Positions 9,981 through 19,547 of a stretch of DNA of 64,000 bases are shown piece after piece. The translations under genes and the position numbers were made by a program. The stretch spans positions 62,001 to 126,000 of the forward strand of contig NZ_BMJJ01000008.1 of NCBI RefSeq assembly GCF_014643375.1, in the 5' to 3' direction. Source of the stretch: Aureimonas glaciei. GTDB taxonomy: Bacteria > Pseudomonadota > Alphaproteobacteria > Rhizobiales > Rhizobiaceae. Numbering within the stretch: position 1 is the stretch's first letter; each line of letters starts with the position of its first letter. Under the pieces are notes generated by a model. The model was not told the origin of the DNA. It made no database searches and saw nothing but the letters and a program-made list of their open reading frames with translations.

Positions 9981-10565
9981 ATGACGAGACCTGCAACGCG
10001 CCTACTCCCCGTTCTCGCCGTGCTGCTGCTGGCGAGCTGCGCGACGCCTCCCAAAAGCACCGGCAACACCTGCGCCATCTTCGAACAGAAAAGCGGGCTT
10101 CTTACGAACTGGCGTCGCGACGCCGAGCAAGTCTCTGTCGAGTACGGCGTGCCGGTCCCTGTGCTGATGGCGACGATCCAGGCGGAATCGAACTTTGACG
10201 GCAAGGCACGTCCGCCGCGGCGGTGGTTCCTTGGCATCATCCCCGGCAAACGAGCCTCGACCGCGTTCGGCTACGCACAGGCGCTCGATGGCACATGGGA
10301 CGAATACCAGCGTCGCACTGGCCGGCATGGCGCCCGCCGACACGATTTCGCCGACGCCATCCGCTTCATCGGCTGGTACCATGCTGACAGCAATCGACGA
10401 CTAGGGGTCGCGAAGTCGGACGCCTACCGCCTGTATCTCGCCTACCACTCGGGGCATGCCGGCTACGAACGCGGCGCCTGGCGTAACCGCCCAGAGGCGC
10501 TGCGCGGCGCAAAACGAGCCGCCGATATGGCAGAGCGCTACAAAGCACAGATGCAACGTTGCTAA
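9981..10565 (+). CDS. Lipoprotein with lytic transglycosylase (SLT) fold
   Basis: Probable outer-membrane or periplasmic murein transglycosylase of 194 aa. The N-terminus is a lipoprotein signal peptide with lipobox LASC (Cys20). The SLT-like domain has the catalytic Glu in IQAESNFDG (about residue 69), the FGYAQALDGTWDEYQ stretch equivalent to the GLMQ..P region, and a C-terminal YHSGHAGYERG that matches the YNxG-type motif of the fold. Family members cleave the MurNAc-GlcNAc bond. It stands alone between divergent mutA and a convergent histidine kinase gene. Which lytic transglycosylase family it belongs to cannot be settled by eye. Confidence 0.82.
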   Translation: MTRPATRLLPVLAVLLLASCATPPKSTGNTCAIFEQKSGLLTNWRRDAEQVSVEYGVPVPVLMATIQAESNFDGKARPPRRWFLGIIPGKRASTAFGYAQALDGTWDEYQRRTGRHGARRHDFADAIRFIGWYHADSNRRLGVAKSDAYRLYLAYHSGHAGYERGAWRNRPEALRGAKRAADMAERYKAQMQRC

Positions 10566-10808
10566 TGCCGGAACCAGAGCGCTTTATCCAGATAGGTCTT
10601 GCCGCCCAGCCCTTCCGTAGTCACCACCGCGTCATCATCACATGGGCACGGCTGTTGCGAACATTCTCACCTTCCTGCGGGGTCTCTTGACGTTGCAGAT
10701 CCATCAGGTGGGTATGTCCGCTTCCAGAACCAACGCAGGGCTGATGGAGTGTCCGCAACGGGTCGAAATCTGCCGGATCCTTTGACGGCTTCTGCCATCC
10801 AACGCCTA

Positions 10809-12491
10809 TTAGTGCGGCAGGACAGACTCGCAGGGGGCCGTCAGTTTCCACACCACGCCGGTCGGCGCATAGGTCATGGCGACCTCGCCGCCGAGGCCGC
10901 GGGCCGTCATCTTCTGCGTCACCAGCGTGCCGAAGCCCGACCGCTTCGGCTCGACCACCGGCGGTCCGCCATGCTCGCTCCAGTTCAGGACGAAATTCTC
11001 TCCGAGCGACCAGTCGATCCTGATATAGCCGCCCTCGACGGAGAGGGCGCCGTATTTGGCGGCATTGGTGGCCAGCTCGTGCAGCGCGAGGCCCAGCGTC
11101 TGGGCGGCGGCCGAGCTGAGGTTGACGACGGGGCCGTGCATCTCGATCTGCTCGCTGTTGCCGGCACCGAAGGCCTTCAGCTGGCTGGTCACGAGATCGT
11201 CCAGCGAGGCGCTTTCCCAGCCCTTGCCGGCGAGGAGATCGGCCGAGCGGGCCAGCGAGTTCAGCGCCTCGGACAGGGTTTCGAGAAACTCGTTCGTGCT
11301 GGCGCTTTCCTTGGCGGCCCTCCGCGCGATCGCGGCGACGAGCGCATACTGGTTCTTGGCGCGGTGGCTCATCTCGCGCATCAGGAACTGGTTCTGCTCC
11401 TCGGCCTCCCGGCGCTCGCGCGATGCCGAAGCGAGGACCTTCGAGACCTCGCCGATCTCCTCGATATTGGTGTGGATCGGCAGCGCCGGTCCGCCCTTGC
11501 CGATCGCCTTGGCCTGGTCGGCGAGGCGAAGGATGGGCGTGGCGATCCGGCGGCCGACGAAGACGGCAAGCCCGGCACTGAAAGCCAGGAGCAGGACGCC
11601 GATCCCGACCAGGAGCAGCCAGGAGCGCATGATCGGCTGGCCGATGACCCGGTCGGGAACCGCGACCGTCGTCCGCCAGCCGGTCAGGATCGAGGCATAG
11701 GAGGCTTCGATCAGGTCGCCGGTCATGTCCTTGCCCAGCAGTTCGGCGATCGAGGGATTATGCGATTCCGTCTCGCTTTCGCGCATCTGCCCGTTGCTGG
11801 CGCGGGCGGCAATGACCTTGCGGTTGGACCGGTCCTGGATGATCGCGGTCCATGCCGCGGGCAGCTTCCGATCGGTGAGGACGGTGCTGAGGTCCCGGGC
11901 CTTCTTGATGATGGCGAGGACGTAGACGACCTTGTCGCCCCGCAGGACAGGGACGGCGACATGGAAGACGAGTTCGTTCGATTGCCGGGAGAACAGGACG
12001 TCGGAGATGACCGGCAGCCGCGACCGGAAGACCGCCTCCGCGGCGGTGGTGTCGACGGAGCCGGGGAGCGCCGCCGCGACCGGCATGCGTGTGTCGAGGA
12101 CGACGTGCAGCGCCGGGTCGATCAAAAGGGCGTCCGTGTTCGCCGAGCCGAGCGCGGCGACGGTGCGTCGGTGAAATTCCGGCAGGTTGGCATCGTCGAT
12201 GAGCGAGGAGGAGGCCAGCACCTTGGCAGCCGTGACGAGGCCGTAGACCTCCCGGTCGATCGCATCGGAAATGATTTCGGCCGTGTCGGCAACGCGGGAC
12301 GCGGCGATCTCCTTCTGCTGCTCGGAGAATTGCAGGATCAGGAAGGCGCTGAACAGGAGCGCCGGGATCAGCACGGTCAGCGCGAAGGCGGCCAGATGCA
12401 CGAGCAGCGGCGGGCGTCGCAGCAGCCGCCCGAGGCGCAGGTTCCGCATGCGGCCCTGTCGCGGCCGCGTCGTGGTCGGCTCGGTCGTCAT
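10809..12491 (-). CDS. HWE/HisKA_2-type sensor histidine kinase with extracytoplasmic cache-like sensor
   Basis: 560-aa membrane kinase. Order: short basic N-terminus, TM1 (about 31-54), a periplasmic region of roughly 220 residues of dCache type, TM2 (about 286-308), HAMP linker, and a histidine-phosphotransfer motif MSHRAKNQYALVAAI (phospho-acceptor His in SHRAKN) typical of the HWE/HisKA_2 group. The ATPase domain has HELATNAAKYGAL and the late NWSE where the family has W-x-E, plus GFGTLV. No response regulator is adjacent, so it is an orphan. In alphaproteobacteria this kinase class often feeds the general stress response, but that is only a family-level possibility. The gap to the next gene on the plus side (10566-10808) shows no supported gene. 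Confidence 0.9.
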   Translation of the reverse strand: MTTEPTTTRPRQGRMRNLRLGRLLRRPPLLVHLAAFALTVLIPALLFSAFLILQFSEQQKEIAASRVADTAEIISDAIDREVYGLVTAAKVLASSSLIDDANLPEFHRRTVAALGSANTDALLIDPALHVVLDTRMPVAAALPGSVDTTAAEAVFRSRLPVISDVLFSRQSNELVFHVAVPVLRGDKVVYVLAIIKKARDLSTVLTDRKLPAAWTAIIQDRSNRKVIAARASNGQMRESETESHNPSIAELLGKDMTGDLIEASYASILTGWRTTVAVPDRVIGQPIMRSWLLLVGIGVLLLAFSAGLAVFVGRRIATPILRLADQAKAIGKGGPALPIHTNIEEIGEVSKVLASASRERREAEEQNQFLMREMSHRAKNQYALVAAIARRAAKESASTNEFLETLSEALNSLARSADLLAGKGWESASLDDLVTSQLKAFGAGNSEQIEMHGPVVNLSSAAAQTLGLALHELATNAAKYGALSVEGGYIRIDWSLGENFVLNWSEHGGPPVVEPKRSGFGTLVTQKMTARGLGGEVAMTYAPTGVVWKLTAPCESVLPH

Positions 12492-12706
12492 TTTTGGGAT
12501 CGACCTGTCGTTCCCGGGCCAGGATGAGCCCGGTGCATGTCACGCGATGCAGGAGAAAGAAGCATCATTGCTTATAGATCCGCTCCGGCGCCGGGGCAAA
12601 GCCCTTCCGCCGGAGGACCACGGGAATGCGCCGATCGCGGCGCGGCTCCCGCCTGGTGCGATCGTCGGGCAGCCGCGGCTCCACGCCGCCGGCCGGCCTC
12701 ACCCGA

Positions 12707-13081
12707 TCAGGCGAACTGCGACAGGCCCGGTGTCGTCGCGATGACGCGGTCGACCGTCTCGGCGCCGGCATTGGCCTTGGCATAGGTGACGAGTTCGGTC
12801 GCGATCATGCGGATCTGGCCCATGTCGAGGCCCATGCCCATCAGCTTGGCACCCAGCGCCATGATGCCGCCGCCGAAGGCGCCCATCACGCTGCCCATCA
12901 TGCCGCCGCCGCCGGCCGAGGCCATGGCGGCTTCGGCACCGGGAGTCTCGGCGATCATCGTCTCGACCGCCGGGTCGGTCGCCTCGTTCTTCATGTAGTT
13001 CAGGATGTGGCCGACGGCCTCCATCGCCTTCTCCGGCGTCAGGCCGGTTTCGGCGGCGATACGGTTGAGGACGTCCTGCAT
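12707..13081 (-). CDS. DUF2267-like small protein with a Gly/Met-rich centre
   Basis: 124-aa protein of unknown function. The N-terminal part ([19 protein letters not shown], then VGHILNYMK) and the C-terminal part ([27 protein letters not shown]) look like two related helical units. Between them lies a flexible segment very rich in Gly, Met and Ala ([16 protein letters not shown]). The ATG at 13081 follows an AAGGAA site. Earlier in-frame starts would extend it into non-conserved sequence. It precedes the histidine kinase on the same strand with a 215-nt gap and is divergent from the DUF853 ATPase. The DUF2267 label is from recognition of the TPGLSQF-type ending and is moderately secure. Confidence 0.75.
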   Translation of the reverse strand: MQDVLNRIAAETGLTPEKAMEAVGHILNYMKNEATDPAVETMIAETPGAEAAMASAGGGGMMGSVMGAFGGGIMALGAKLMGMGLDMGQIRMIATELVTYAKANAGAETVDRVIATTPGLSQFA

Positions 13082-13260
13082 CTCTGGCAATTCCTTCGTT
13101 TGTTGGCGGCGACGCGCGCCCGAATCTCTGGCGACCATGGCAAAGCCGCCGTGCCGAGGCAATCGCAAACCACGGCCCGGCCGGTGGATGGGCGGCGGCG
13201 CCCGATTGTTTCGCTTGGCCGGCTCTGCTTATTAGCAGAAGCAAGGCATGGGAGAGAACG

Positions 13261-14952
13261 ATGCTCGAAGAAGGCAAGATATTCCTCGGCGCCAGCCACA
13301 CGGGCGGCGATCTGGCCGCGCAGGGCGAGTATCTGCATCTGAAGCTCGCCAACCGTCACGGCCTGGTGACGGGGGCCACCGGCACCGGCAAGACGGTGAC
13401 GCTGCAGATCCTGGCGGAAGGCTTTTCCGAGGCCGGCGTGCCGGTGTTCTGCGCCGACATCAAGGGCGATCTCTCGGGTATCGCCATGCGCGGGGAAGAG
13501 AAGGATTTTCTCACCGAGCGCGCGCGGGTGATCGGCCTCGACCCCTATTACAACGACGCCTATCCCGTGATGTTCTGGGACATTTTTGGCGAGAAGGGCC
13601 ACCGCATCCGGGCGACCGTCGCCGAGATGGGGCCGCTGCTGCTGGCCCGGTTGATGAACCTGACGGAGGCGCAGGAGGGCGTGCTCAACATCGCCTTCAA
13701 GATCGCCGACGAGGAGGGGCTGCTGCTTCTCGACCTGAAAGACCTCCAGGCGATGCTGGGTCACGTCGCGGAGAATGCCGAGGAGATCTCCCGGCTCTAC
13801 GGCAATGTCGCCAAGCAGTCGGTCGGCGCCATCCAACGCTCGCTCCTGGTTCTGGAGCAGCAGGGCGCGCAGGATTTCTTCGGCGAGCCGGCGCTGAAGA
13901 TCACCGACCTGATGCGCACCGACCGCGACGGCCGCGGCTATGTCAACGTGCTGGCCGCCGACAGGCTGATGATGAATCCACGGCTCTACGCCACCTTCCT
14001 GCTCTGGCTCTTGTCGGAGCTGTTCGAGGAGCTGCCGGAGATCGGCGATCCGGAAAAGCCGAAACTCGTCTTCTTCTTCGACGAGGCGCATCTCCTGTTC
14101 GACGGCGCGCCAAAAATCCTCACCGACCGGATCGAGCAGGTGGTCAAGCTGATCCGCTCCAAGGGAGTCGGCGTCTACTTCGTCACGCAGAACCCGCTCG
14201 ACATGACGGACAGCGTCCTCGCCCAGCTCGGCAACCGCGTGCAGCATGCCCTGCGCGCCTATACGCCGCGCGAGCAGAAGGCGGTGAAGACGGCGGCCGA
14301 GACCTTTCGCGCCAATCCCGCTTTCGACGTCTACGAAGCGATCACGCAGCTCGGCGTCGGCGAGGCGCTCGTCTCCACGCTCGGCAAGGGCGGCGTTCCC
14401 TCGATCGTCGAACGCACGCTGATCCGCCCGCCGGCCGGCCGCCTCGGCCCGATCACCGACGAGGAGCGCGCCGGCATCATGGCGAGAAGCCCCGTCGCCG
14501 GTCTCTACGACGAAACCATCGATCCGGAATCGGCCTATGAGATGCTGGTCGGCCGGGCCGAGGCGGAACTGCGCCGGGAGGAGGAGCAGCGGCGGCTCGA
14601 GGCGGCGGAGAAGGCGAGAACGCGCAGCGCCGAGTCCGAACGCCGCGCCGAGGGCGCCCGTCGCCGTGCCGAGGAAGCCGAGGCCGAGGCGCCGGTCCAA
14701 CGCACGCGCACCGGATTCCAGCTGCCCGATTTCGGCCTCGGCGGCGACGGCCGCGACGACGCGCAGGAGGTCGAGGAGAGAGCGGAAGAGGAGGCGCCCC
14801 GTCGCCGCTCCGCGCCACGGCGCCAATCTTCCGGCTACCAGCGACAGACTCTGACGGAAACGGTGATGAAACAAGTCGGCCGCACGGTCGCCTCGACCGT
14901 GACCAGCGCCATTCTGCGCGGCGTGCTCGGCAGCCTGAAGAGAGGGCGGTAG
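13261..14952 (+). CDS. HerA-like DUF853 ATPase (YjgR-type)
   Basis: 563-aa P-loop ATPase of the HerA/FtsK superfamily, DUF853 branch. Walker A is GATGTGKT (about 37-44), the Walker B area is [15 protein letters not shown], and there is a sensor-like [19 protein letters not shown] segment. The C-terminal roughly 110 residues form a charged Arg/Glu-rich coiled coil followed by a basic tail ([12 protein letters not shown]). The start at 13261 has GGAGAG upstream. The cellular role of this branch is not established. There is no NurA nuclease gene beside it, unlike archaeal HerA. Confidence 0.92.
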   Translation: MLEEGKIFLGASHTGGDLAAQGEYLHLKLANRHGLVTGATGTGKTVTLQILAEGFSEAGVPVFCADIKGDLSGIAMRGEEKDFLTERARVIGLDPYYNDAYPVMFWDIFGEKGHRIRATVAEMGPLLLARLMNLTEAQEGVLNIAFKIADEEGLLLLDLKDLQAMLGHVAENAEEISRLYGNVAKQSVGAIQRSLLVLEQQGAQDFFGEPALKITDLMRTDRDGRGYVNVLAADRLMMNPRLYATFLLWLLSELFEELPEIGDPEKPKLVFFFDEAHLLFDGAPKILTDRIEQVVKLIRSKGVGVYFVTQNPLDMTDSVLAQLGNRVQHALRAYTPREQKAVKTAAETFRANPAFDVYEAITQLGVGEALVSTLGKGGVPSIVERTLIRPPAGRLGPITDEERAGIMARSPVAGLYDETIDPESAYEMLVGRAEAELRREEEQRRLEAAEKARTRSAESERRAEGARRRAEEAEAEAPVQRTRTGFQLPDFGLGGDGRDDAQEVEERAEEEAPRRRSAPRRQSSGYQRQTLTETVMKQVGRTVASTVTSAILRGVLGSLKRGR

Positions 14953-15007
14953 GCGACCCGCGCGGAAATCCGGCCAAGGTCTGAAAAACCGCGCCGGGCG
15001 ATCCTAT

Positions 15008-15280
15008 ATGCGGGACATGACCAACACTGTGGACTCTCGCCCTATGCGCTCCGCCCCGGCCGCCTTCATCCTCTGGCTCTTGTGCTTTGCCGGCCTGTTC
15101 GGACTGCACCGTTTCTATCTCGGCCGGCCGTGGACCGGGCTGTTGTGGCTCCTGACCTTCGGCCTGCTCGGCATCGGCCAGCTGATCGACCTGTTCCTGA
15201 TTCCCTCGATGCTGCGTGAGGGCGCGCTGGAAAGCCGGATCGACAGAATGGAGCGCGAGCGCTCCGTCATGCGCGGCTGA
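15008..15280 (+). CDS. TM2-domain membrane protein
   Basis: 90-aa inner-membrane protein. Two membrane spans (AAFILWLLCFAGLFGLHRFY and GLLWLLTFGLLGIGQLIDLFL) are joined by a short turn carrying the TM2 signature G-x-HRFYLGR. A short charged C-terminal tail follows. An ATG at 15017 is an alternative start. The function of bacterial TM2 proteins is unknown. It converges on an L,D-transpeptidase gene, with a terminator-like hairpin between them. Confidence 0.85.
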   Translation: MRDMTNTVDSRPMRSAPAAFILWLLCFAGLFGLHRFYLGRPWTGLLWLLTFGLLGIGQLIDLFLIPSMLREGALESRIDRMERERSVMRG

Positions 15281-15285
15281 GCCGG

Positions 15286-15312
15286 AAAAGGCCGGCGCTC
15301 TTGGCGCCGGCC
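15286..15312 (-). terminator. Rho-independent terminator for the L,D-transpeptidase gene
   Basis: On the minus strand a perfect 9-bp GC-rich stem (GGCCGGCGC pairing with GCGCCGGCC, 5-nt loop) is followed directly by TTTT, 11 nt after the ldt stop at 15323. On the plus strand the hairpin could also slow transcription from the TM2 gene, but there is no T-run on that side. Confidence 0.7.
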
Positions 15313-15322
15313 AGACGGTCCG

Positions 15323-16033
15323 TCAGACCATGCCGCTCTGAATGACGACCACCGGCGTGCCGTCGGGCACGCGGTTGTAAAGATCGATGATGTCGTGGTT
15401 CATGAAGCGCACGCAGCCCGATGAAACCGCCTTGCCGATCGTCCAGTATTCCGGCGTGCCGTGCAGGCGGTACAGCGTGTCCTCGCCGTTCTGGAAGAGG
15501 TAGAGCGCGCGGGCGCCCAGCGGGTTCTTCAACCCGGGCTCCATGCCGGTGCGATAGACTTCCAGCTCGGGCTGGCGGGCAATCATTTCCGAAGGCGGCG
15601 TCCAGGTCGGCCATTTGCGCTTGTAGCGCACCACGGCGCGGCCGCTCCAGGAAAACCCGTCGCGTCCGATGCCGACGCCGTAGCGCATGGCGCGGCCATC
15701 GGGCTGGGTGAAATAGGCGAAGCGGTTGGCGGTATCGATGACCATGGTGCCCGGGGCCTCGCCGGTCATGTTGGCGACTTCCTGGCGGAAGAACATCGGG
15801 TCGACGAGCTTGAAGTCGATTCCCGGAATGAGATAGCCGCCGTCCTCGATCGGGCCGTACATGCTGAGATAGGACGGGTCGACGGAACCCGTGCCGGAAC
15901 CGACCCGCCCTTCGAGGATGCGCGCGCGCGACCCCGCACCGGTGCAGCCGGCCATGGCCGTCGTGGCCAGGAGCCCGAGGCCCATGAGGATATGGCGTCG
16001 CGTCAAGCCGCGAGCGGGGGTCTGATCGTTCAT
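15323..16033 (-). CDS. L,D-transpeptidase (YkuD/ErfK family), Tat-type lipoprotein
   Basis: Periplasmic L,D-transpeptidase of 236 aa that forms meso-DAP cross-links in peptidoglycan or attaches protein to it. The N-terminus has a twin-arginine motif (LTRRHILMG), a hydrophobic stretch and the lipobox AGC with Cys30, suggesting Tat export followed by lipidation. The catalytic region is HGTPEYW...SSGCVRF with His about 190 and nucleophile Cys about 206, ending in the family-typical VPDGTPVVV. L,D-transpeptidases are abundant in Hyphomicrobiales, where they support polar growth and outer-membrane tethering. Confidence 0.93.
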   Translation of the reverse strand: MNDQTPARGLTRRHILMGLGLLATTAMAGCTGAGSRARILEGRVGSGTGSVDPSYLSMYGPIEDGGYLIPGIDFKLVDPMFFRQEVANMTGEAPGTMVIDTANRFAYFTQPDGRAMRYGVGIGRDGFSWSGRAVVRYKRKWPTWTPPSEMIARQPELEVYRTGMEPGLKNPLGARALYLFQNGEDTLYRLHGTPEYWTIGKAVSSGCVRFMNHDIIDLYNRVPDGTPVVVIQSGMV

Positions 16034-16243
16034 GATATGCCTGTTCCGGAAATTTTGCAGCTGAGCGGCTGGGCGATCGGGGGATCGATTGTGTCGCTTA
16101 GGGAGCGAACATGGCGGCAGGCCGGATGGTTGCGCCGGTCACGGGCTGTTGTTGCCCAGCTGTTGCAGTGCGGCAACGCTCACGCCCGCCGGCACCCCGA
16201 TTCCCGAAGAGCAAAGCGCGAAGTCGCCAGGCCTCCGCCGGCG

Positions 16244-16906
16244 TCAGAGCATGCCGGCCAGGCCGCGAAGATCGGGCAGGACGGCATTCGGCTGCAGATC
16301 CAGATATTCGTCGGGCTCGTTGCCGCGGTTGATCCATACCGTGTTGAAGCCGAAGCGCGTCGCCCCGGCAATGTCCCAGCGATTGGACGACTGGAACGAG
16401 ACGGCATCGGGGTAGAGCCGGAAGGTGGTGGTGACGAGATCGTAGATTTCCGGCGCGGTCTTGTAGCGGCCGACATCTTCCGCCGAGAGCACGGCATCCA
16501 AGAGATGGTCGATCCCGGCGGAGCGGATGGCGCGGTCGAGCATCCGGCGCGAGCCGTTCGACAGGATCGCCAGTCGCGCGCCGCCTTCCTTCAGGATGCG
16601 CAAGGTCTGCGGCACCTCCTCGAAACAGTCGAGGTCGCGATAGGCTTCGAGCAGGCGGCCGCGGATCGACGGGTCGATCGTCGGAATCTTGGCCAGGGCA
16701 TGGTCGAGCGCGTCTTCGGTCAGGGTCCAGAAATCACGGGAACTGTCGCCCATCAGCGTCCGGATCCAGGAGAATTCCAGCTGCTTGCGCCGCCAGATCT
16801 CGGCGAGACGGCGTCCTTCTTCGCCGAGATCAGCGGCATGGCGGGCGACCGCCGCGCCGGTATCGAACAAGGTGCCGTAGGCGTCGAAAACATAGACCGA
16901 ATGCAC
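16244..16906 (-). CDS. Haloacid dehalogenase, type II (HAD superfamily)
   Basis: 220-aa HAD hydrolase resembling (S)-2-haloacid dehalogenase. Motif I is FDAYGTLFD with nucleophile Asp8; motif II SNGS; the motif III Lys is in GRYKTAPEIY; and the dehalogenase-type SSNRWDIAGATRFGFNTVWINR stands where phosphatases have a DD pair. I chose the GTG at 16906 because GGAGG lies 8 nt upstream and it starts right before the Rossmann fold; ATG codons further upstream add unlikely residues. The actual substrate may not be a halo-acid, since the subfamily is broadly annotated. Confidence 0.88.
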   Translation of the reverse strand: MHSVYVFDAYGTLFDTGAAVARHAADLGEEGRRLAEIWRRKQLEFSWIRTLMGDSSRDFWTLTEDALDHALAKIPTIDPSIRGRLLEAYRDLDCFEEVPQTLRILKEGGARLAILSNGSRRMLDRAIRSAGIDHLLDAVLSAEDVGRYKTAPEIYDLVTTTFRLYPDAVSFQSSNRWDIAGATRFGFNTVWINRGNEPDEYLDLQPNAVLPDLRGLAGML

Positions 16907-17095
16907 AGCGAATTCCTCCAAAGTGCCCACGCGCCGCCCTGTCATAGTTGAAACATGGGCGAGAGGAAGGGCTTTTCCCGGCGATGGCCGCATGTCATGA
17001 CGGCATCCATCGGTCGTTCCTGCCGGAAGGGTCCGACGCTCTGGCCAAGGAGCGCCGTCGCGGCCCGGGAACCTCGACCGAGGATAGGATCAAGC

Positions 17096-17971
17096 ATGGC
17101 ACAGCAGCTCAGCCCGACCTTCACCTTCGTCGATGGCGAATGGCTGGAGGGCAATCCCGGCCTCATCGGTCCGCGCAGCCATGCGATGTGGCTCGGCAGC
17201 ACCGTCTTCGACGGCGCGCGCTGGTTCGAGGGCATGTCGCCCGACCTCGATCGCCACGCCGCGCGCGTGAACCGCTCGGCGCTGGCGCTCGGCCTCCAGG
17301 CGACCGTCGCGGTGGACGAGATCATTCGCCTGACGCAGGAAGGCCTGGCGAAATTCGACGGGAAGACCGCCGTCTACATCCGGCCGATGTACTGGGCCGA
17401 GGACGGCGGCTACATGGGCGTGCCGGCCGATGCCGTCTCGACCCGGTTTGCCCTCAGCCTCTACGAATCGCCGATGATCCCGTCCTCGGGCTTCACCCTC
17501 GGCATCTCGCCCTTCCGCCGCCCGACGCCGGAGACCGCGCCGACCGCCGCCAAGGCCGGCTGCCTCTATCCCAACAGCGGGCGGGCGATCCTCGAGGCGA
17601 AGGCGCGCGGCTTCGACAACGCCCTCATCCGCGACATGACCGGCAATGTCGCGGAGACGGCGACCTCCAACGTCTTCATCACCCGCGACGGCATCGTGAA
17701 GACGCCGGTGCCGAACGGCACGTTTCTCGCCGGCATTACCCGGCAGCGGATCATCGCGCTCCTGCGCGCCGACGGCGCGATCGTCGAGGAGTGCACGCTG
17801 ACGGTCGAGGATTTCCTCGGGGCCGACGAGATTTTCTCGACCGGCAACCATTCCAAGGTGGTGCCGGTGATCGGCATCGAGGGGCGGTCGCTACAGCCGG
17901 GGCCGGTGGCCGAACGCGCGCGCGAACTCTACTGGACTTTCGCACGCGGCACGCTGACAGCGGCGTCATGA
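17096..17971 (+). CDS. ilvE: Branched-chain amino acid aminotransferase (class IV PLP enzyme)
   Basis: Class IV (D-amino-acid/branched-chain type) aminotransferase of 291 aa. The PLP-lysine region is TAAKAGCLYPNSGRAILEA, followed by NVAETATSNVF (phosphate-binding and signature region) and the late STGNHSKVVPV. It would interconvert Leu/Ile/Val with their 2-oxo acids. The ATG at 17096 is chosen from the start of family similarity (MAQQLSPTFTFVDGEW); an upstream in-frame ATG at 16955 would add 47 unrelated residues. Monocistronic, upstream of sodB. Confidence 0.9.
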   Translation: MAQQLSPTFTFVDGEWLEGNPGLIGPRSHAMWLGSTVFDGARWFEGMSPDLDRHAARVNRSALALGLQATVAVDEIIRLTQEGLAKFDGKTAVYIRPMYWAEDGGYMGVPADAVSTRFALSLYESPMIPSSGFTLGISPFRRPTPETAPTAAKAGCLYPNSGRAILEAKARGFDNALIRDMTGNVAETATSNVFITRDGIVKTPVPNGTFLAGITRQRIIALLRADGAIVEECTLTVEDFLGADEIFSTGNHSKVVPVIGIEGRSLQPGPVAERARELYWTFARGTLTAAS

Positions 17972-18134
17972 GAGACAACAGGCACGGAAATCTTTGCACC
18001 CGACCGGCCTCGCCGCATGGCTTTTGCCGGTCTAGACCCTAGCTAACAACGCGTGCTTCCAGTGGGCCCGGCAACGCCGGACGGCGGGCGCACGCGGCCC
18101 ACGAGATCCGCATCATCTGAGAAGGAGACACCGC

Positions 18135-18737
18135 ATGGCTTTCACGCTTCCCGAACTGCCCTACGATTACGAGGCGCTCGCTCCCTTCATGTCGAAGGAG
18201 ACGCTCGAATACCATCACGACAAGCACCACAACGCCTATGTCGAGATGGGCAACAAGCTCGCCGCCGAAGCCGGCATGGGCGACGCCTCGGTCGAAGAGG
18301 TGGTGATGCAGTCCTATGGCAAGAACCAGCCGCTCTTCAACAATGCGGCCCAGCACTACAACCACATCCATTTCTGGAAGTGGATGAAGAAGGGCGGCGG
18401 CGGCAAGAGCCTGCCCGGCGCGCTGCAGACCGCCTTCGACAGCGACCTCGGTGGCTATGACAAGTTCCGCACCGACTTCATCGAAGCCGGCAAGGGCCAG
18501 TTCGGCTCGGGCTGGGCCTGGGTTGCGGTCAAGGACGGCAAGCTGTCGATCATGAAGACGCCGAACGGCGAGAACCCGCTGGTGCACGGCGCCAAGCCGA
18601 TCCTCGGCGTCGACGTGTGGGAGCATTCCTATTACATCGACTACCGCAATGCCCGGCCGAAATACCTCGAGGCCTTCGTCGACAGCCTGATCAACTGGGA
18701 CCATGTCCTGGAGCTCTACGAAGGCTCCAAGGCCTGA
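18135..18737 (+). CDS. sodB: Superoxide dismutase, Fe/Mn family (probably Fe)
   Basis: Cytosolic superoxide dismutase, 200 aa. Metal ligands are visible as His27 (ETLEYHH), a His in the AQHYNHIHFW segment, and Asp and His in GVDVWEHSYYIDY. The FNNAAQHYNH and FGSGW segments are typical of the iron-type enzymes of alphaproteobacteria. A strong AGAAGGAG ribosome site precedes ATG 18135. A terminator-like hairpin follows. Confidence 0.95.
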   Translation: MAFTLPELPYDYEALAPFMSKETLEYHHDKHHNAYVEMGNKLAAEAGMGDASVEEVVMQSYGKNQPLFNNAAQHYNHIHFWKWMKKGGGGKSLPGALQTAFDSDLGGYDKFRTDFIEAGKGQFGSGWAWVAVKDGKLSIMKTPNGENPLVHGAKPILGVDVWEHSYYIDYRNARPKYLEAFVDSLINWDHVLELYEGSKA

Positions 18738-18772
18738 GCCTTCGGCGACTACGAGCTTTCGAGCCAATTTGG

Positions 18773-18801
18773 AAGGCTCCGGCGCCCTGCGCCGGGGCCT
18801 T
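18773..18801 (+). terminator. Terminator-like hairpin after sodB
   Basis: A 13-nt arm AAGGCTCCGGCGC and its near-perfect complement, with one G/T wobble, enclose a 3-nt loop 35 nt after the sodB stop. Only a short pyrimidine run follows, so termination efficiency is uncertain. The remaining sequence to 19001 shows no gene. Confidence 0.6.
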
Positions 18802-19001
18802 CTGCGTCTGCGGCGGCCGAAGCGATCGCGGGGCGCAAACGGCGATGCCCGGCCGCCGCGCGCACCCGGTGCGGATGTCGGGTCGGCCAGCTTATTATCA
18901 CTCCAAAGTGAGGCTCCGGATCGCTTGCGCACGCGGTCAAACATGGCATCCATGCTGCGGGTCAGACGTCCGCGCCGTGGACGGTCCTATGGAGAAGTCC
19001 C

Positions 19002-19463
19002 ATGAACCTTCGTCGTCTCTCCCTTGTCGCCGCGCTCATCGGATGTTCGGTCGGCGCGGTCTCCGTCCTCCCGGCCGGCGCGCAGAATGTCGACGTGATC
19101 AAGCAGCGCCAGGAGGCGATGAAAAAGATCGGCGGCGCCGCGAAGTCCGCCGGGCAGATGCTGAAGGGCGAGGCCGCCTTCGACGCGGCCAAGGCCGCCG
19201 AGGTGTTCACCGTGATGGCCGCCAATGCCGAGATCTTCGGCAAGTCCTTTCCGGAGGACAGCAAGACCGGCGGCGAGACCGAGGCGGCCCCGGCGATCTG
19301 GGCCAAGCCCGAGGAATTCAAGGCCAAGCTCGTCAAGTTCGAGGGCGACATCGACACGGCGGCCGCCACCAATCCGGACAGCCTCGAAACCTTCAAGACC
19401 GCCTTCGGCGGCGTCGCGCAGAACTGCAAGGGCTGCCACGAGGAATTCCGCGTCGACAAATAA
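19002..19463 (+). CDS. Periplasmic cytochrome c' family protein
   Basis: 153-aa secreted monohaem protein with an N-terminal signal peptide ending near AGAQ and a C-terminal haem site CKGCH (142-146), the layout of four-helix-bundle cytochrome c' and cytochrome c-556. Such proteins bind NO or carry electrons in the periplasm. A diheme cytochrome gene begins 84 nt downstream on the same strand, so the two are probably cotranscribed. Confidence 0.92.
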   Translation: MNLRRLSLVAALIGCSVGAVSVLPAGAQNVDVIKQRQEAMKKIGGAAKSAGQMLKGEAAFDAAKAAEVFTVMAANAEIFGKSFPEDSKTGGETEAAPAIWAKPEEFKAKLVKFEGDIDTAAATNPDSLETFKTAFGGVAQNCKGCHEEFRVDK

Positions 19464-19547
19464 GCCTGGCACCGGGGCGCCCATCGCCGGGCCCGCCGGC
19501 GACAGCGGCCATCCGGTCGCGGCGAGCGCCGAAATGTTGATGAGGCC

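Noticed and set aside
10621-10851. Short minus-strand frame downstream of the transglycosylase
   Set aside because: No ribosome site, no family resemblance, and it overlaps the end of the histidine kinase gene. I treat 10566-10808 as non-coding.
10599-12527. Plus-strand frame of 642 codons
   Set aside because: Antisense to the HWE histidine kinase; no recognisable domain in the plus-strand peptide.
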